The position numbers and the translations under genes are program-made. The notes below the pieces were generated by a model. That model worked only from the letters and a program-made list of their open reading frames with translations, was not told where the DNA came from and ran no database searches. 45,616 bases of DNA from CAZEID01 sp964512075 (GTDB taxonomy: Bacteria > Patescibacteriota > WWE3 > 9FT-COMBO-53-11), in NCBI GenBank assembly GCA_964512075.1, contig CAZEID010000013.1:1-45616 (forward strand), given 5' to 3'. This document shows, in pieces, positions 16,275 through 24,343 of the stretch. Each line of letters starts with the position of its first letter. The stretch's first letter is position 1.

Positions 16275-17493
16275 AGAATTGAGAGATCTCAAAGTGGCGG
16301 TCGGGCACGATGACTTGACGGTTCCTTATGCGGGAGGGGAGAAGATTTTCATGGCCATCGCCGAAACTTTCCCCCAGGCGGATATTTTTACCAGTATGAT
16401 AACGCCCGGGTGGGCGAATAAAATCAGTGACCTCGATAAAGCCAGTAATTACAGTAAGAACCCCTCTCTTCGCTCGGGAACCTTCCTTTCTCATGAAAGC
16501 GAAAAGGACAAGCGCAAAATCATAACGACGTTTATGCAGAGGATTCCGTTCAAGCGGAAGCTTCAGAAAGTGCTTTTCTGCCTCTACCCGCTGGCGTTTG
16601 AATCGCTCGATCTTTCCGATTATGATCTGGTGATCTCCTCCTCCTCCCGGTTTGCGCACGGGGTAATTACCAAACCGGAGACTAAACATGTCTGTTACAT
16701 GCACAGCCCCGGAAGAATGTTTTGGGAGAGCGGGAGTTATTTTGCGGATAGTCCTAATTTGGAAAGAATTCTGGCCCCGGCGCTTTCGTACCTCCGGCTT
16801 TGGGATTACACCGCCGCTCAGCGCGTCGACTTTTTTATCGCCAATTCCAAAAATATTGCCCGAAAGATAAAAAGATACTACGGCCGGGAAGCGGTGGTCG
16901 TCTACCCGTTTGTTGACCTGGAGCGGTTTGAGCCGTCAGCAACCTTCGAGGTTAAGGAAAAAAACTCTGGAGGTTTGACTTCCAGTGGTGGCTATTTCTT
17001 GGTAGTTACTCGCTTGGCGCCGTGGAAGCGGGTCGAGATTGCGATAGAGGCGGCCAAGCAAGCCGAAGTGAGTCTGAAGGTAGTTGGCCGAGGTCCGGAA
17101 TTTAAGCGCCTGCGAACGCTGGCCAAGGGGAGTCCCAAGATTGAAATTTTAGGCGGAGTGGAGGACGAGGAGTTGGTGAAGCTCTACCAAAACTGCACCG
17201 CGCTAGTGATGACGCAGGAAGAGGACTTCGGAATCACCTCTTTAGAAGCCCAAGCCTGTGGAAGGCCCGTGATTGCCTACGGTGCCGGGGGAGCGTTGGA
17301 GACGGTGCTGAGCGGGAAAACTGGTCAGTTTTTTGCCGCTCAAACGGCCGATTCTCTCGCCGCCGCCCTAAAGGGGTTCAACCCCTCTAACTATAATCCT
17401 AGAGATTGTCGGAAGAACGCGGAAAGGTTCAGCAAGAAACGGTTTCAGCGAGAGTTGCTTGAGGTGGTGGAGGAGATGGTTAGCATAAAATAA
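16258..17493 (+). CDS. Family 4 glycosyltransferase
   Basis: GT-B transferase of 411 aa with the N-terminal HDDLTVPYAGGEKIFMAIAETFPQADIFTS, a start seen in WbaZ/RfaG-like polysaccharide transferases, then CYMHSPGRMFWESGSYF, FIANSKNIARKIKRYYG and LVVTRLAPWKRVEIAIEA. The donor motif is EEDFGITSLEAQACGRPVIA near residue 320. The start lies 17 bp inside the epimerase, suggesting coupled translation. Sugar specificity not evident. Confidence 0.9.
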   Translation: MAELPKELRDLKVAVGHDDLTVPYAGGEKIFMAIAETFPQADIFTSMITPGWANKISDLDKASNYSKNPSLRSGTFLSHESEKDKRKIITTFMQRIPFKRKLQKVLFCLYPLAFESLDLSDYDLVISSSSRFAHGVITKPETKHVCYMHSPGRMFWESGSYFADSPNLERILAPALSYLRLWDYTAAQRVDFFIANSKNIARKIKRYYGREAVVVYPFVDLERFEPSATFEVKEKNSGGLTSSGGYFLVVTRLAPWKRVEIAIEAAKQAEVSLKVVGRGPEFKRLRTLAKGSPKIEILGGVEDEELVKLYQNCTALVMTQEEDFGITSLEAQACGRPVIAYGAGGALETVLSGKTGQFFAAQTADSLAAALKGFNPSNYNPRDCRKNAERFSKKRFQRELLEVVEEMVSIK

Positions 17494-17499
17494 GGTAGG

Positions 17500-18186
17500 G
17501 TGACGGATATGCCTAAGTTGCCCCGCGACATTTTTTACTTTTCCGCGAAGCGTTTAATTGACGTTTTGGGAGGAGCTTTCGGGCTCCTATTTTTTAGCCC
17601 GATGATGCTGGCGATTTGGGTGGCACGAAAGGCCGAGGGGGCTAAGAATGTGATTTTTGCCCAGCCCCGGGTGGGGCAACACGGGAAGGTCTTCCGCTTC
17701 TACAAATTTTCTTCCATGACGACTACTACCGCCGAAGAGGAGCGGGAATTTTTCATTCAGCTGGAGAAGAACGACCCCCGTTTGTTGGAGGCGTACCGGC
17801 GCAACAATTTCAAATTTGAGGAAGGGAAAGATCCCCGAATTACCAAAGTTGGTCGAATTATTCGCCGCTTCAGCATTGACGAGCTTCCCCAGTTTTTTAA
17901 CGTTCTCAAGGGAGAGATGTCTTTGGTTGGCCCTCGGGCTTATAAGCCGGATGAGCTGGAGTACAAGCTGAAAGAGTATCCCCAAAGTAAGAAGGATGTG
18001 GAAATGCTTTTAAAGGTTAAGCCGGGAATCACCGGGGTTTGGCAGGTTTCCGGCCGCGCGGAGATTGACTTTCCTCAGCGGGCAAAGCTGGACGCCGATT
18101 ACGCCCGCCGCCGCTCTCTTTGGGAGGATTTCAAAATTATTTTGAGGACTCCCGTCGCCATGATCGTCGGGAAAGGAGCTTATTAA
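17500..18186 (+). CDS. Polyprenyl-phosphate sugar-1-phosphate transferase (WcaJ/PssY family)
   Basis: Membrane enzyme that primes repeat-unit synthesis by moving a sugar-1-phosphate from a nucleotide sugar to undecaprenyl phosphate. At 228 aa it is the short, catalytic-core form. KRLIDVLGGAFGLLFFSPMMLAIWV is the membrane-embedded helix, followed by QPRVGQHGKVFRFYKFSSM, DELPQFFNVLKGEMSLVGPRAY and KPGITGVWQVSGR, all diagnostic of the bacterial sugar transferase family. The GTG start is supported by TAAAAT (17486-17491) 8 nt upstream; ATG 17509 is an alternative with an AGG-rich stretch before it. With the flippase at 43.9 kb and the Wzy-like domain at 11.4 kb it points to a lipid-linked repeat-unit pathway. 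Confidence 0.9.
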   Translation: MTDMPKLPRDIFYFSAKRLIDVLGGAFGLLFFSPMMLAIWVARKAEGAKNVIFAQPRVGQHGKVFRFYKFSSMTTTTAEEEREFFIQLEKNDPRLLEAYRRNNFKFEEGKDPRITKVGRIIRRFSIDELPQFFNVLKGEMSLVGPRAYKPDELEYKLKEYPQSKKDVEMLLKVKPGITGVWQVSGRAEIDFPQRAKLDADYARRRSLWEDFKIILRTPVAMIVGKGAY

Positions 18187-18235
18187 CGGTTCGCGGCGGA
18201 TGACGGTAAGCAGCCTCGGGGTGTCTGATTCCATT

Positions 18236-18244
18236 TGTTAATGT
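18236..18244 (+). promoter_or_regulatory. Extended -10 promoter, leaderless, for the DUF4012 gene
   Basis: TG-T-TAATGT ends exactly 7 nt before ATG 18252. No Shine-Dalgarno sequence. The 65-bp gap after the sugar transferase holds nothing else recognisable. Confidence 0.5.
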
Positions 18245-18251
18245 TGGATAG

Positions 18252-20270
18252 ATGGAGCTTTTGAAAGATCTTCGGTTGCCGCCGCTCTCTCCTCACATCC
18301 CTTCCGCCCCGGGAAAGAAAAGAAGGAAGAAAGCGAAGAGAGGGCGCCCGAAAATTAAGCTGGTTCTCCTATCGATGTTCCTCTTTCTGTTGCTCCTCTT
18401 CCTGCTGTTGGGGGTCCTTCCTTTGGCTTTGCTCTACCCTTCGGCGAGAAGTCTAAATTCGGCGGTCGGGGTTCTGAAGGGCGCAATTGGTGACCGCGAT
18501 TTGGCGGCGATCGGATCGGCCGTGGTGGCGGCGGCCGAGGATTTCGACCAGCTGGAAGGGAATTATCGCCGGTTGGCATACTTCCGACTCGTTCCGGTGG
18601 TCCGCCACTATTACGAGGACGGAGTCCATCTTCTTGCCGCCGGCCGGTTGTTGTTGGATTCCATCGGGATGGTGGGGGAGGCGATTAGACCCTACGAGGA
18701 AATTTTGGGATGGAAAGTTGGTTTTGGGCAGCAGATCACGGTAGAACAGCAGTTGGGAAATTTGGTTGACACTCTTCCGAATTTGGCAGATGGGCTCGAT
18801 GCCGTTTGGAAAAATATCGGTCAGATTCAGAACGAGCTTGATCAGGTTAACCCCCAAAGGTACCCGGAGGAGGTGCGGGGGGTAAAGGTGCGGTTTTGGT
18901 TGGAGGAAGCCCGCAATATTCTAGCGGAGACCGCGCCCCTTGTCTCCCGGGGGCGGGAAGTATTGGAAGTGGCCCCCGCGCTGCTTGGTTCACCGAAACG
19001 AACCTATCTGGTTCTTTTCCAGAATGGGGCGGAATTGCGGGCGACCGGGGGGTTTATTACGGGTTTTTCCCTTTTGACGGTCGAGGGGGGGCGGGTTTTG
19101 GACAATCAATTTCACAGCGGGGCTTATTTTGCGGAGCACTACTCGCCGGAGTTGGGTTCCCCACCCCGGCCGCTGGGAAAGTACTTAGGCGTTGGAAAGT
19201 GGCACTTCCAAGACGCTAATTACTGGCCCGATTTTCCGACCACAGCGGAGGGAATCCTAGCGGTGTGGCGGAAGTCCGGCTTACCGAAGGTCGCGGGGGT
19301 GGTGGCAATTAACACCGAGATTGCGGCCGATCTGTTGGATTTGACGGGGCCGATTCGCATCCGCGGCTACGATCTGGATTTGGCGAATATTAATCTTCCG
19401 GAAGACTGCCGCAAAGGCGGGCGGGATTTTACAGCTGAAAACTTGATCTGTCGGCTAGAGTACTACGTCGAGAAAGCCCCCCGGGGCGGGAAAGGGACCG
19501 AGGCCCGCAAGGCGATCTTGGGCTTGATCTCGGATGCGATTATCAAAAAGGTTTCCCACTCTTCGGCCGAAATCTGGCCGAAGCTAGTTGATTTTGTTTT
19601 CAAGCACTTGGCGGAAAAGAATCTCCTCGTTTACGCGGCGACTCCCAGAGAGCAAGATCTTCTCCGAAGCCTTGGATACACTGGGGAGCTGAAGGAGTAC
19701 GCCGGTGATTATCTCCACATTAGCGACAGCAACTTCGGCGGGTTGAAAACCAACCTTTATCTGCAGATGGAGGTGAGGCAATCGTTAGAGAGAGGAAAGG
19801 AGGGAATTTGGCGGAAAACCGTCCGAATCAAGTACTACAACCCGGCGCCATACGATGGTTGGCTCTCGGGGTATTACAAGGATTTTGTCCGAATTTATGT
19901 TCCTTTAGGTTCTCGGTTGGTTTCAGTTGACGGGGCTCTCCAAATTTGGACGCGTAAAGATTCTTGGGCGGTGACAGTTCAAAACCCCGCTGGTTGGGAA
20001 GAGAACGGCAAGACGGTTTTTGGAGCTTACTTCACCGTCGCTCCTCAAAGAGAGCAGGTGCTGACATTTGTTTATGATCTTCCCGCGGGAGTAGTAAGCG
20101 AGGACGAGGACGACGCCTCTGGCGTTCTAGCTTCCCGCGGGAAGTATCGGCTTCTTCTCCAGAAGCAGCCGGGGACAAATATAGGTCTTGTGGTGGTTAA
20201 GATTGGTGATACGATGGAATCGTTCGGACTAGGGACGGATCGCGAAGTAGTAATTTCGCTCCGCGAATAA
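18252..20270 (+). CDS. DUF4012 domain membrane protein
   Basis: A 672-aa protein with a basic cytoplasmic N-terminus (KKRRKKAKRGRPK, residues 23-35), one membrane segment (about 36-62) and a long extracytoplasmic part. YLVLFQNGAELRATGGFITGF and the later WHFQDANYWPDFPTTAEGI stretch are hallmarks of DUF4012 proteins, common in actinobacteria and CPR and usually beside sugar transferases. Function is unknown; a LytR-like role in attaching or trimming surface glycan has been suggested only by context. The domain between 60 and 230 is helical. Start ATG 18252 is fixed by the promoter box 7 nt upstream. Confidence 0.88.
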   Translation: MELLKDLRLPPLSPHIPSAPGKKRRKKAKRGRPKIKLVLLSMFLFLLLLFLLLGVLPLALLYPSARSLNSAVGVLKGAIGDRDLAAIGSAVVAAAEDFDQLEGNYRRLAYFRLVPVVRHYYEDGVHLLAAGRLLLDSIGMVGEAIRPYEEILGWKVGFGQQITVEQQLGNLVDTLPNLADGLDAVWKNIGQIQNELDQVNPQRYPEEVRGVKVRFWLEEARNILAETAPLVSRGREVLEVAPALLGSPKRTYLVLFQNGAELRATGGFITGFSLLTVEGGRVLDNQFHSGAYFAEHYSPELGSPPRPLGKYLGVGKWHFQDANYWPDFPTTAEGILAVWRKSGLPKVAGVVAINTEIAADLLDLTGPIRIRGYDLDLANINLPEDCRKGGRDFTAENLICRLEYYVEKAPRGGKGTEARKAILGLISDAIIKKVSHSSAEIWPKLVDFVFKHLAEKNLLVYAATPREQDLLRSLGYTGELKEYAGDYLHISDSNFGGLKTNLYLQMEVRQSLERGKEGIWRKTVRIKYYNPAPYDGWLSGYYKDFVRIYVPLGSRLVSVDGALQIWTRKDSWAVTVQNPAGWEENGKTVFGAYFTVAPQREQVLTFVYDLPAGVVSEDEDDASGVLASRGKYRLLLQKQPGTNIGLVVVKIGDTMESFGLGTDREVVISLRE

Positions 20271-20307
20271 CGCCCTTCCCACTAGTTGCAAGCTTAGGCC
20301 TGCCTAG

Positions 20308-21069
20308 ATGTCGACCTACCGAGAAGAAGGAATTGTCATCCGCAAAAAAGATTTTGGTGAGGCCGATAAGATTCTCACGCTTTACACCCGCGACCGCGGC
20401 CGGGTAACAGCTTTCGCTCCCGGAGCTCGAAAAGTTACCTCTCGTAAGGCTTCGGCGACGGAACTTTTCACCCACGGCGTCTATTTTTTCTCCGAAGGGA
20501 AGAATATGGATGTGATTACCGAAAGCGAAGTGTTAAATTCCTTCTACCCGTTGCGGGACGATTTGCCGAAGGCCGCGCTTGCCTTTTACTTGGCCGAGCT
20601 GTTGGATTTCCTTCTTCCCGAAGGTCAGCCGAACTACCCGGTCTACCGGCTTTTCCTGGAGTCGGTTTCGCTCCTCTCCCGGGCTAAGCGCCGGCACGAG
20701 CTTTGGGTTCGGGCCTTTGAGATTAAAGCGCTTTCTCAGCTCGGCTACGGCCCGGAGCTTTTTCAATGCGCTCATTGTACGGCTCCTCTTTCAGCCGAAA
20801 AATATTTTCAAGCTCCGTCGGGGGGAACGGTTTGCCGCGATTGTTTTGAAGATGGAATTCTTCTTAACGAGGAGCAATTGTTGTTTCTTCGGGACTTATC
20901 ACGCTTAAATTGGAACGAACTTTCCCGCCTGCGGTTTGAGGATCACCACCTTTACGACGCCGAGAAGATTCTCGGCTACTATCTGCGAGAGGTTTTGGAG
21001 AAGGAGCTTTCCACTGCCGATTTTGTGCGAAAGGCCCGGCAGGAGCTGGCGACGATTGGAACCGCCTGA
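20308..21069 (+). CDS. recO: DNA repair protein RecO
   Basis: Recombination mediator that loads RecA on SSB-coated gaps with RecR. The 253 aa are standard. The N-terminal OB fold opens YREEGIVIRKKDFGEADKIL; LYTRDRGRVTAFAPGARK follows. A zinc site is formed by Cys154, Cys157, Cys176 and Cys179, in the spacing common to RecO proteins with zinc. Just before the start is a small inverted repeat (TAGGC-CT-GCCTA, near 20293-20304) and no clear Shine-Dalgarno sequence. It precedes the glycyl-tRNA synthetase, an arrangement seen in other CPR genomes. Confidence 0.92.
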   Translation: MSTYREEGIVIRKKDFGEADKILTLYTRDRGRVTAFAPGARKVTSRKASATELFTHGVYFFSEGKNMDVITESEVLNSFYPLRDDLPKAALAFYLAELLDFLLPEGQPNYPVYRLFLESVSLLSRAKRRHELWVRAFEIKALSQLGYGPELFQCAHCTAPLSAEKYFQAPSGGTVCRDCFEDGILLNEEQLLFLRDLSRLNWNELSRLRFEDHHLYDAEKILGYYLREVLEKELSTADFVRKARQELATIGTA

Positions 21070-21078
21070 GGTTACTTC

Positions 21079-21087
21079 TGTTATTCT
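21079..21087 (+). promoter_or_regulatory. Extended -10 promoter, leaderless, for glyS
   Basis: TG-T-TATTCT ends 7 nt before ATG 21095, within the 25-bp gap after recO. It rules out longer readings of the gene that start inside recO. Confidence 0.6.
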
Positions 21088-21094
21088 ATTCTCA

Positions 21095-22396
21095 ATGACG
21101 GCGGATTTATTTGAGAAAGTAGTGGCGCTCGCTAAGCGGCGGGGTTTTGTTTATTCCTCTTCGGAAGTTTACGGTGGACTCTCCGGTTTTTGGGACTTTG
21201 GACCGTTGGGGGTGGAGCTTAAGAATAATCTTAAGGCCGCTTGGTGGGGGAGCGTGGTACACCGTCGGGAGGACGTGGTCGGATTGGATTCCGCGATTAT
21301 TTACAACCCCAAAGTTTGGGAGAAGTCGGGGCACACCAAAAACTTTGCTGATCCTTTAGTGGAGTGCAAGAAGTGCCATCAAAGGCTAAAGGCAGAAAGC
21401 GAAAGGCCAAAAGAGATTGTCTGTCCTAACTGCGGGAGTAAGGATTTCACCGAACCCAAAATGTTCAATCTAATGTTCAAGACCTATGTGGGTCCGGTTG
21501 AGAACAGCGAAAGTTTAGCTTACCTTAGGCCGGAAACTGCGCAGGGGATCTTCATCAACTTTGAAAATATTGTTAAGACCAACCGGCTGAAGTTGCCGTT
21601 TGGGATTGCCCAGATCGGTAAGGCCTTCCGCAACGAAATCACGACCGGCAATTTTGTCTTTCGCTCCCGGGAGTTTGAGCAAGCGGAGCTGGAGTGGTTT
21701 TGCCTTCCCGAAGAGGCCGGGCGGTGGTTTAAGTACTGGCAAAAAGAACGGGTTCGCTGGTATGAAGAGTTGGGAATGCGCAAGGAGAATCTCAAATTCC
21801 GCGAGCACGAGGATAAGGAAAGGGCCCACTACGCCGTCACCGCTTTTGACATTGAGTATCACTTCCCCTGGGGTTGGGGAGAATTGGAGGGGATTGCCAA
21901 CCGTTCCGACTACGATCTTAAGGCCCACGGATTGAAATATAAGGACGGAGAGACCGGGAAGGAATTGATTCCGTTTGTGGTGGAGCCGTCCGTCGGGATC
22001 GAGCGAGCGGCGTTTGCCTTTCTTTTGGATGCTTACCATGAGGAAGGCGGAGCGGGTGAGAAGCGGGTGGTGCTCAAGTTGAGTCCGGGACTTTCTCCTT
22101 ATAAAGTCGCGGTCTTTCCGCTGGTGGCGAACAAGCCCGAGTTGGTTAAGAAAGCTCGGGAGGTCTACTCGCTGCTTACTACTAATTACTCACTACTTCC
22201 GATCGCTTGGGACGCGCGGGGAAATGTTGGGAAGCGTTACTATGCCCAAGATGAGATTGGAACGCCGTGGTGCGTGACGATTGATTATCAAACCTTGGAA
22301 GACCAAACCGTAACGGTGCGGGATCGAGATACCACTAAACAAGAGAGAATTAAAGCCACCGATCTTCCCAAACTGTTTTTAGATAAGCTTTCCTAG
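21095..22396 (+). CDS. glyS: Glycyl-tRNA synthetase (single-chain alpha2 type)
   Basis: Charges tRNA-Gly. Class II synthetase of 433 aa, the homodimeric type rather than the bacterial alpha2beta2 enzyme. Seen in order: LAKRRGFVYSSSEVYGGLSGFWDFGPLG, zinc-type cysteines (CKKCHQR and CPNCGS), motif 2 region with FRNEITTGNFVFRSREFEQAELEWF, motif 3 region VEPSVGIERAAFAFLLDAY, and the C-terminal anticodon-binding domain with QDEIGTPWCVTIDYQTLEDQTVTVRDRD. ATG 21095 is chosen because the family N-terminus begins there and the promoter box lies 7 nt before it. Residues about 360-370 (SLLTTNYSLLP) are coded by low-complexity ACTACTAATTACTCAC-like DNA resembling interspersed repeats. Confidence 0.93.
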   Translation: MTADLFEKVVALAKRRGFVYSSSEVYGGLSGFWDFGPLGVELKNNLKAAWWGSVVHRREDVVGLDSAIIYNPKVWEKSGHTKNFADPLVECKKCHQRLKAESERPKEIVCPNCGSKDFTEPKMFNLMFKTYVGPVENSESLAYLRPETAQGIFINFENIVKTNRLKLPFGIAQIGKAFRNEITTGNFVFRSREFEQAELEWFCLPEEAGRWFKYWQKERVRWYEELGMRKENLKFREHEDKERAHYAVTAFDIEYHFPWGWGELEGIANRSDYDLKAHGLKYKDGETGKELIPFVVEPSVGIERAAFAFLLDAYHEEGGAGEKRVVLKLSPGLSPYKVAVFPLVANKPELVKKAREVYSLLTTNYSLLPIAWDARGNVGKRYYAQDEIGTPWCVTIDYQTLEDQTVTVRDRDTTKQERIKATDLPKLFLDKLS

Positions 22397-22460
22397 ATAA
22401 ATCTAGTTGGTGTGTGTTTGGCGGTCGGGATTTTGGGGCGTGTTTGCTATCAGGGGGAAA

Positions 22461-22494
22461 TTGACTTCCAACTTTAATTATTTAAATAATTAAA
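22461..22494 (+). promoter_or_regulatory. Promoter with a 22-bp perfect palindrome, likely autoregulatory operator
   Basis: TTGACT (22461-22466) is a good -35; TAAATA/AATAAT (22483-22490) serves as -10, ending 8-10 nt before ATG 22499. The half-sites TTTAATTATTT (22473-22483) and AAATAATTAAA (22484-22494) form a perfect 22-bp palindrome covering the -10. The gene just downstream encodes a TrpR-like DNA-binding protein. Confidence 0.6.
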
Positions 22495-22498
22495 AACA

Positions 22499-22906
22499 AT
22501 GGCACAGGTTTCTAAGAGAACAATGAAACCAGAGATCAAAAAGCAGATTTATGAGTTGTTTTGGGATTCTCTGGCGAAGCTGAAAAACGCCCAAGAAGCG
22601 GAGAAGTTTTATCTCGATCTTTTGACCTACACCGAAAAGGTAGTATTGGCGAAGAGATGGGCGATTGCGGTGCTATTGCTCCGGGGATTGGGCTACAGTG
22701 AGATAAAAGAATTACTTAAAGTGAGCGATCCTACCATTACCAGGGTTCGGAATCAACTTCGGGCCGGTGGCGGGTTCTTGCTTGTCGCCGAGAGATTATC
22801 GCGGCAGGAGTTTTGGCGGCAGTTCGCTAAAGGATTCGAAAAGCCGAACTCGGTATATCCTCGGCAGAGAAAGAGTTACCTCAAGTTTCCTTTTGGGGCC
22901 CCTTGA
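22499..22906 (+). CDS. TrpR-like transcriptional regulator (YerC/YecD family)
   Basis: Small helical DNA-binding protein (135 aa) of the TrpR-like YerC/YecD family. FYLDLLTYTEKVVLAKRWAIAVLLLRGLGYSEIKELL followed by VSDPTITRVRNQLRAGG is the typical helix-turn-helix (about residues 40-95). Residues 100-135 are a basic tail. Its regulon is unknown in general. Here its own promoter carries a perfect palindrome across the -10, so self-repression is likely. The gene ends in the -35 box of the mraZ promoter, putting it right before the cell-division cluster. A link between it and the cluster is inference. Confidence 0.85.
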   Translation: MAQVSKRTMKPEIKKQIYELFWDSLAKLKNAQEAEKFYLDLLTYTEKVVLAKRWAIAVLLLRGLGYSEIKELLKVSDPTITRVRNQLRAGGGFLLVAERLSRQEFWRQFAKGFEKPNSVYPRQRKSYLKFPFGAP

Positions 22907-22965
22907 CTTTTGATTTAAGAATGCACTAGAGTGGTGATTAGTGGTTACCAGTCCCTAAGTGTGGG
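22903..22965 (+). promoter_or_regulatory. dcw promoter with four MraZ boxes in 10-bp phase
   Basis: TTGACT (22903-22908), 18 bp, TAGAGT (22927-22932). From 22931 the sequence runs in exact 10-bp steps: GTGGT (22931), GTGGT (22941), GTCCC (22951, degenerate) and GTGGG (22961), each followed by a 5-nt spacer. MraZ is known to bind GTGGG/TGGGN direct repeats spaced this way upstream of its own gene. Overlap with the -10 and start region fits repression. Confidence 0.75.
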
Positions 22966-23039
22966 GAAGGAACCCCGGTTTTACGCTCGTTTTGGGGAAA
23001 AGTGCCGAAGCGAGTGGAGCCTGCCCTTTAACAAAGATC
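22963..23039 (+). other. Structured 5' leader of mraZ
   Basis: If transcription starts near 22939, mraZ has about 100 nt of leader, unlike most genes here. GGGG/CCCC (22963-22966 with 22973-22976) and CTCGTTTT/GAAGCGAG (22986-22993 with 23007-23014, two G-U pairs) can form consecutive hairpins. No known riboswitch was recognised and no Shine-Dalgarno sequence is close to the start. Confidence 0.35.
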
Positions 23040-23456
23040 ATGCTGATCGGCGAATACCGTTATCGGGTAGGACTGAAAAATCGAATTGCTCTGCCCAAAA
23101 AGCTGCGGGAAGATTTGGGGTCCCGGGTTGTGGCAATGCGCGGGTACGAAGGTTCGATTTTGGTGGTTTCCCAGCGGGGATGGTCCAAGTTGGTCGAGGA
23201 AGTTCTTAACGGACCGCTAACCAACTCGCAGATTCGGGATACGGCCCGGTTCCTGATGGGAGGGGCGCACGAAATTGAGTTAGATGCCCAGGGCCGGTTC
23301 GTCCTACCACCTTCCCTAATAGAGCACGCGGGGATTACGGTTGGCGGGGAAGTGGTTTTTGTTGGGTTGGGGCGCTGGGTGGAGATTTGGTCGGCCCCGC
23401 GTTGGATTGAGCGTCTTCGGGACCTTCGCGAGCACTCTCCCCGAATCGATCTCTAG
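23040..23456 (+). CDS. mraZ: Transcriptional regulator MraZ
   Basis: Ring-forming AbrB-fold regulator that represses the division and cell-wall cluster. 138 aa. MLIGEYRYRVGLKNRIALPKKLREDLG and the second copy HEIELDAQGRFVLPPSLIEHAGI each carry the MraZ repeat (D-x-KGR-like with N/R and Q/R variants). The in-frame GTG at 22959 would add 27 residues that no MraZ has, so ATG 23040 is taken. MraZ boxes at 22931-22965 show autoregulation. First gene of the dcw cluster. Confidence 0.92.
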   Translation: MLIGEYRYRVGLKNRIALPKKLREDLGSRVVAMRGYEGSILVVSQRGWSKLVEEVLNGPLTNSQIRDTARFLMGGAHEIELDAQGRFVLPPSLIEHAGITVGGEVVFVGLGRWVEIWSAPRWIERLRDLREHSPRIDL

Positions 23457-23476
23457 CTATTTTTGCTTGTGACCGA

Positions 23477-24343
23477 ATGAACAAAGCGATTCATGTTCCG
23501 GTTCTCCTTCGGGAGGTCGGAGAGCTTCTAAGAGTGAGGCCGAATGGAAAATATATTGATGCGACCGTGGGGGAAGGGGGTCACGCCCAAGAGATTCTCC
23601 GGCGGGGAGGTCGGGTTTTGGGAATTGACCAGGATCCGGCTATTCTAGCAGTTGCTCGAAGAAGGTTGGGCCCGAAGGTGAGGTTAGCACAAGGAAATTT
23701 TCGGGAAATTGCCGCGATTGCCAAGGAGCGGGGCTTTACCGAAGTAGCGGGGGTCTTGCTGGACTTAGGAATCTCCTCCTGGCAATTAGAGAAATCCGGC
23801 CGAGGTTTTTCCTTCCAGCGAGATGAGCCGCTGGACATGCGACTGAGTCCCCAATTGACGGTTACGGCAGCAGATCTTTTGAACGGCTTGAATCGAAATG
23901 AACTGGAGGAACTTTTTCAAAAATATGGTGAGGAAAAGCGAGCTCGGCTACTGGCTGCGGCTGTTGTTCGCGCCCGTTCCCTAAAGCCTTTTCGGACCAC
24001 TTTCGACTTGGTCAGGGTGGTGGAAAAAGTTGTTAGGAAGCGGGGAAGGACCCATCCAGCGACAAAGATCTTTCAAGCGCTCCGGATCGCAGTTAACGAT
24101 GAAATCGGTAGTCTGCGGTCCGCACTGCCCCGAGCGTTTGAGGTTCTCGGTCGAGGCGGTCGTCTGGCGGTGATTTCCTTCCATTCGCTGGAAGATCGGG
24201 AGGTGAAGCGGTTCTTCCGGAAAATGGCCGAGGAGAATCGGGGAGTGATCTTGACGGAGAAACCGATCCGCCCCACCGAGAAAGAAATTGCTGAAAATCC
24301 TCGGGCCCGGTCCGCGCGGCTTCGCGGAGTGCTTAAAAGATGA
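23477..24343 (+). CDS. rsmH: 16S rRNA (cytosine-1402-N4)-methyltransferase RsmH
   Basis: SAM-dependent methyltransferase (formerly MraW), 288 aa, modifying C1402 in the ribosomal P site. HVPVLLREV opens the protein, DATVGEGGHAQEIL is the SAM-binding motif I, and GVLLDLGISSWQLEKSGRGFSFQRDEPLDMRL is the family signature; HPATKIFQALRIAVNDE and LAVISFHSLEDREVKRFF follow. Standard place after mraZ. Its stop overlaps the next start (ATGA at 24340). Confidence 0.95.
   Translation: MNKAIHVPVLLREVGELLRVRPNGKYIDATVGEGGHAQEILRRGGRVLGIDQDPAILAVARRRLGPKVRLAQGNFREIAAIAKERGFTEVAGVLLDLGISSWQLEKSGRGFSFQRDEPLDMRLSPQLTVTAADLLNGLNRNELEELFQKYGEEKRARLLAAAVVRARSLKPFRTTFDLVRVVEKVVRKRGRTHPATKIFQALRIAVNDEIGSLRSALPRAFEVLGRGGRLAVISFHSLEDREVKRFFRKMAEENRGVILTEKPIRPTEKEIAENPRARSARLRGVLKR

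Noticed and set aside
20936..21094. N-terminal extension of glyS starting in recO
   Set aside because: 53 Arg-rich residues unlike any GlyRS; the family N-terminus and a promoter box point to ATG 21095.
22931..23209. ORF of 92 codons across the mraZ leader
   Set aside because: Overlaps MraZ boxes and mraZ in another frame, with no family resemblance.
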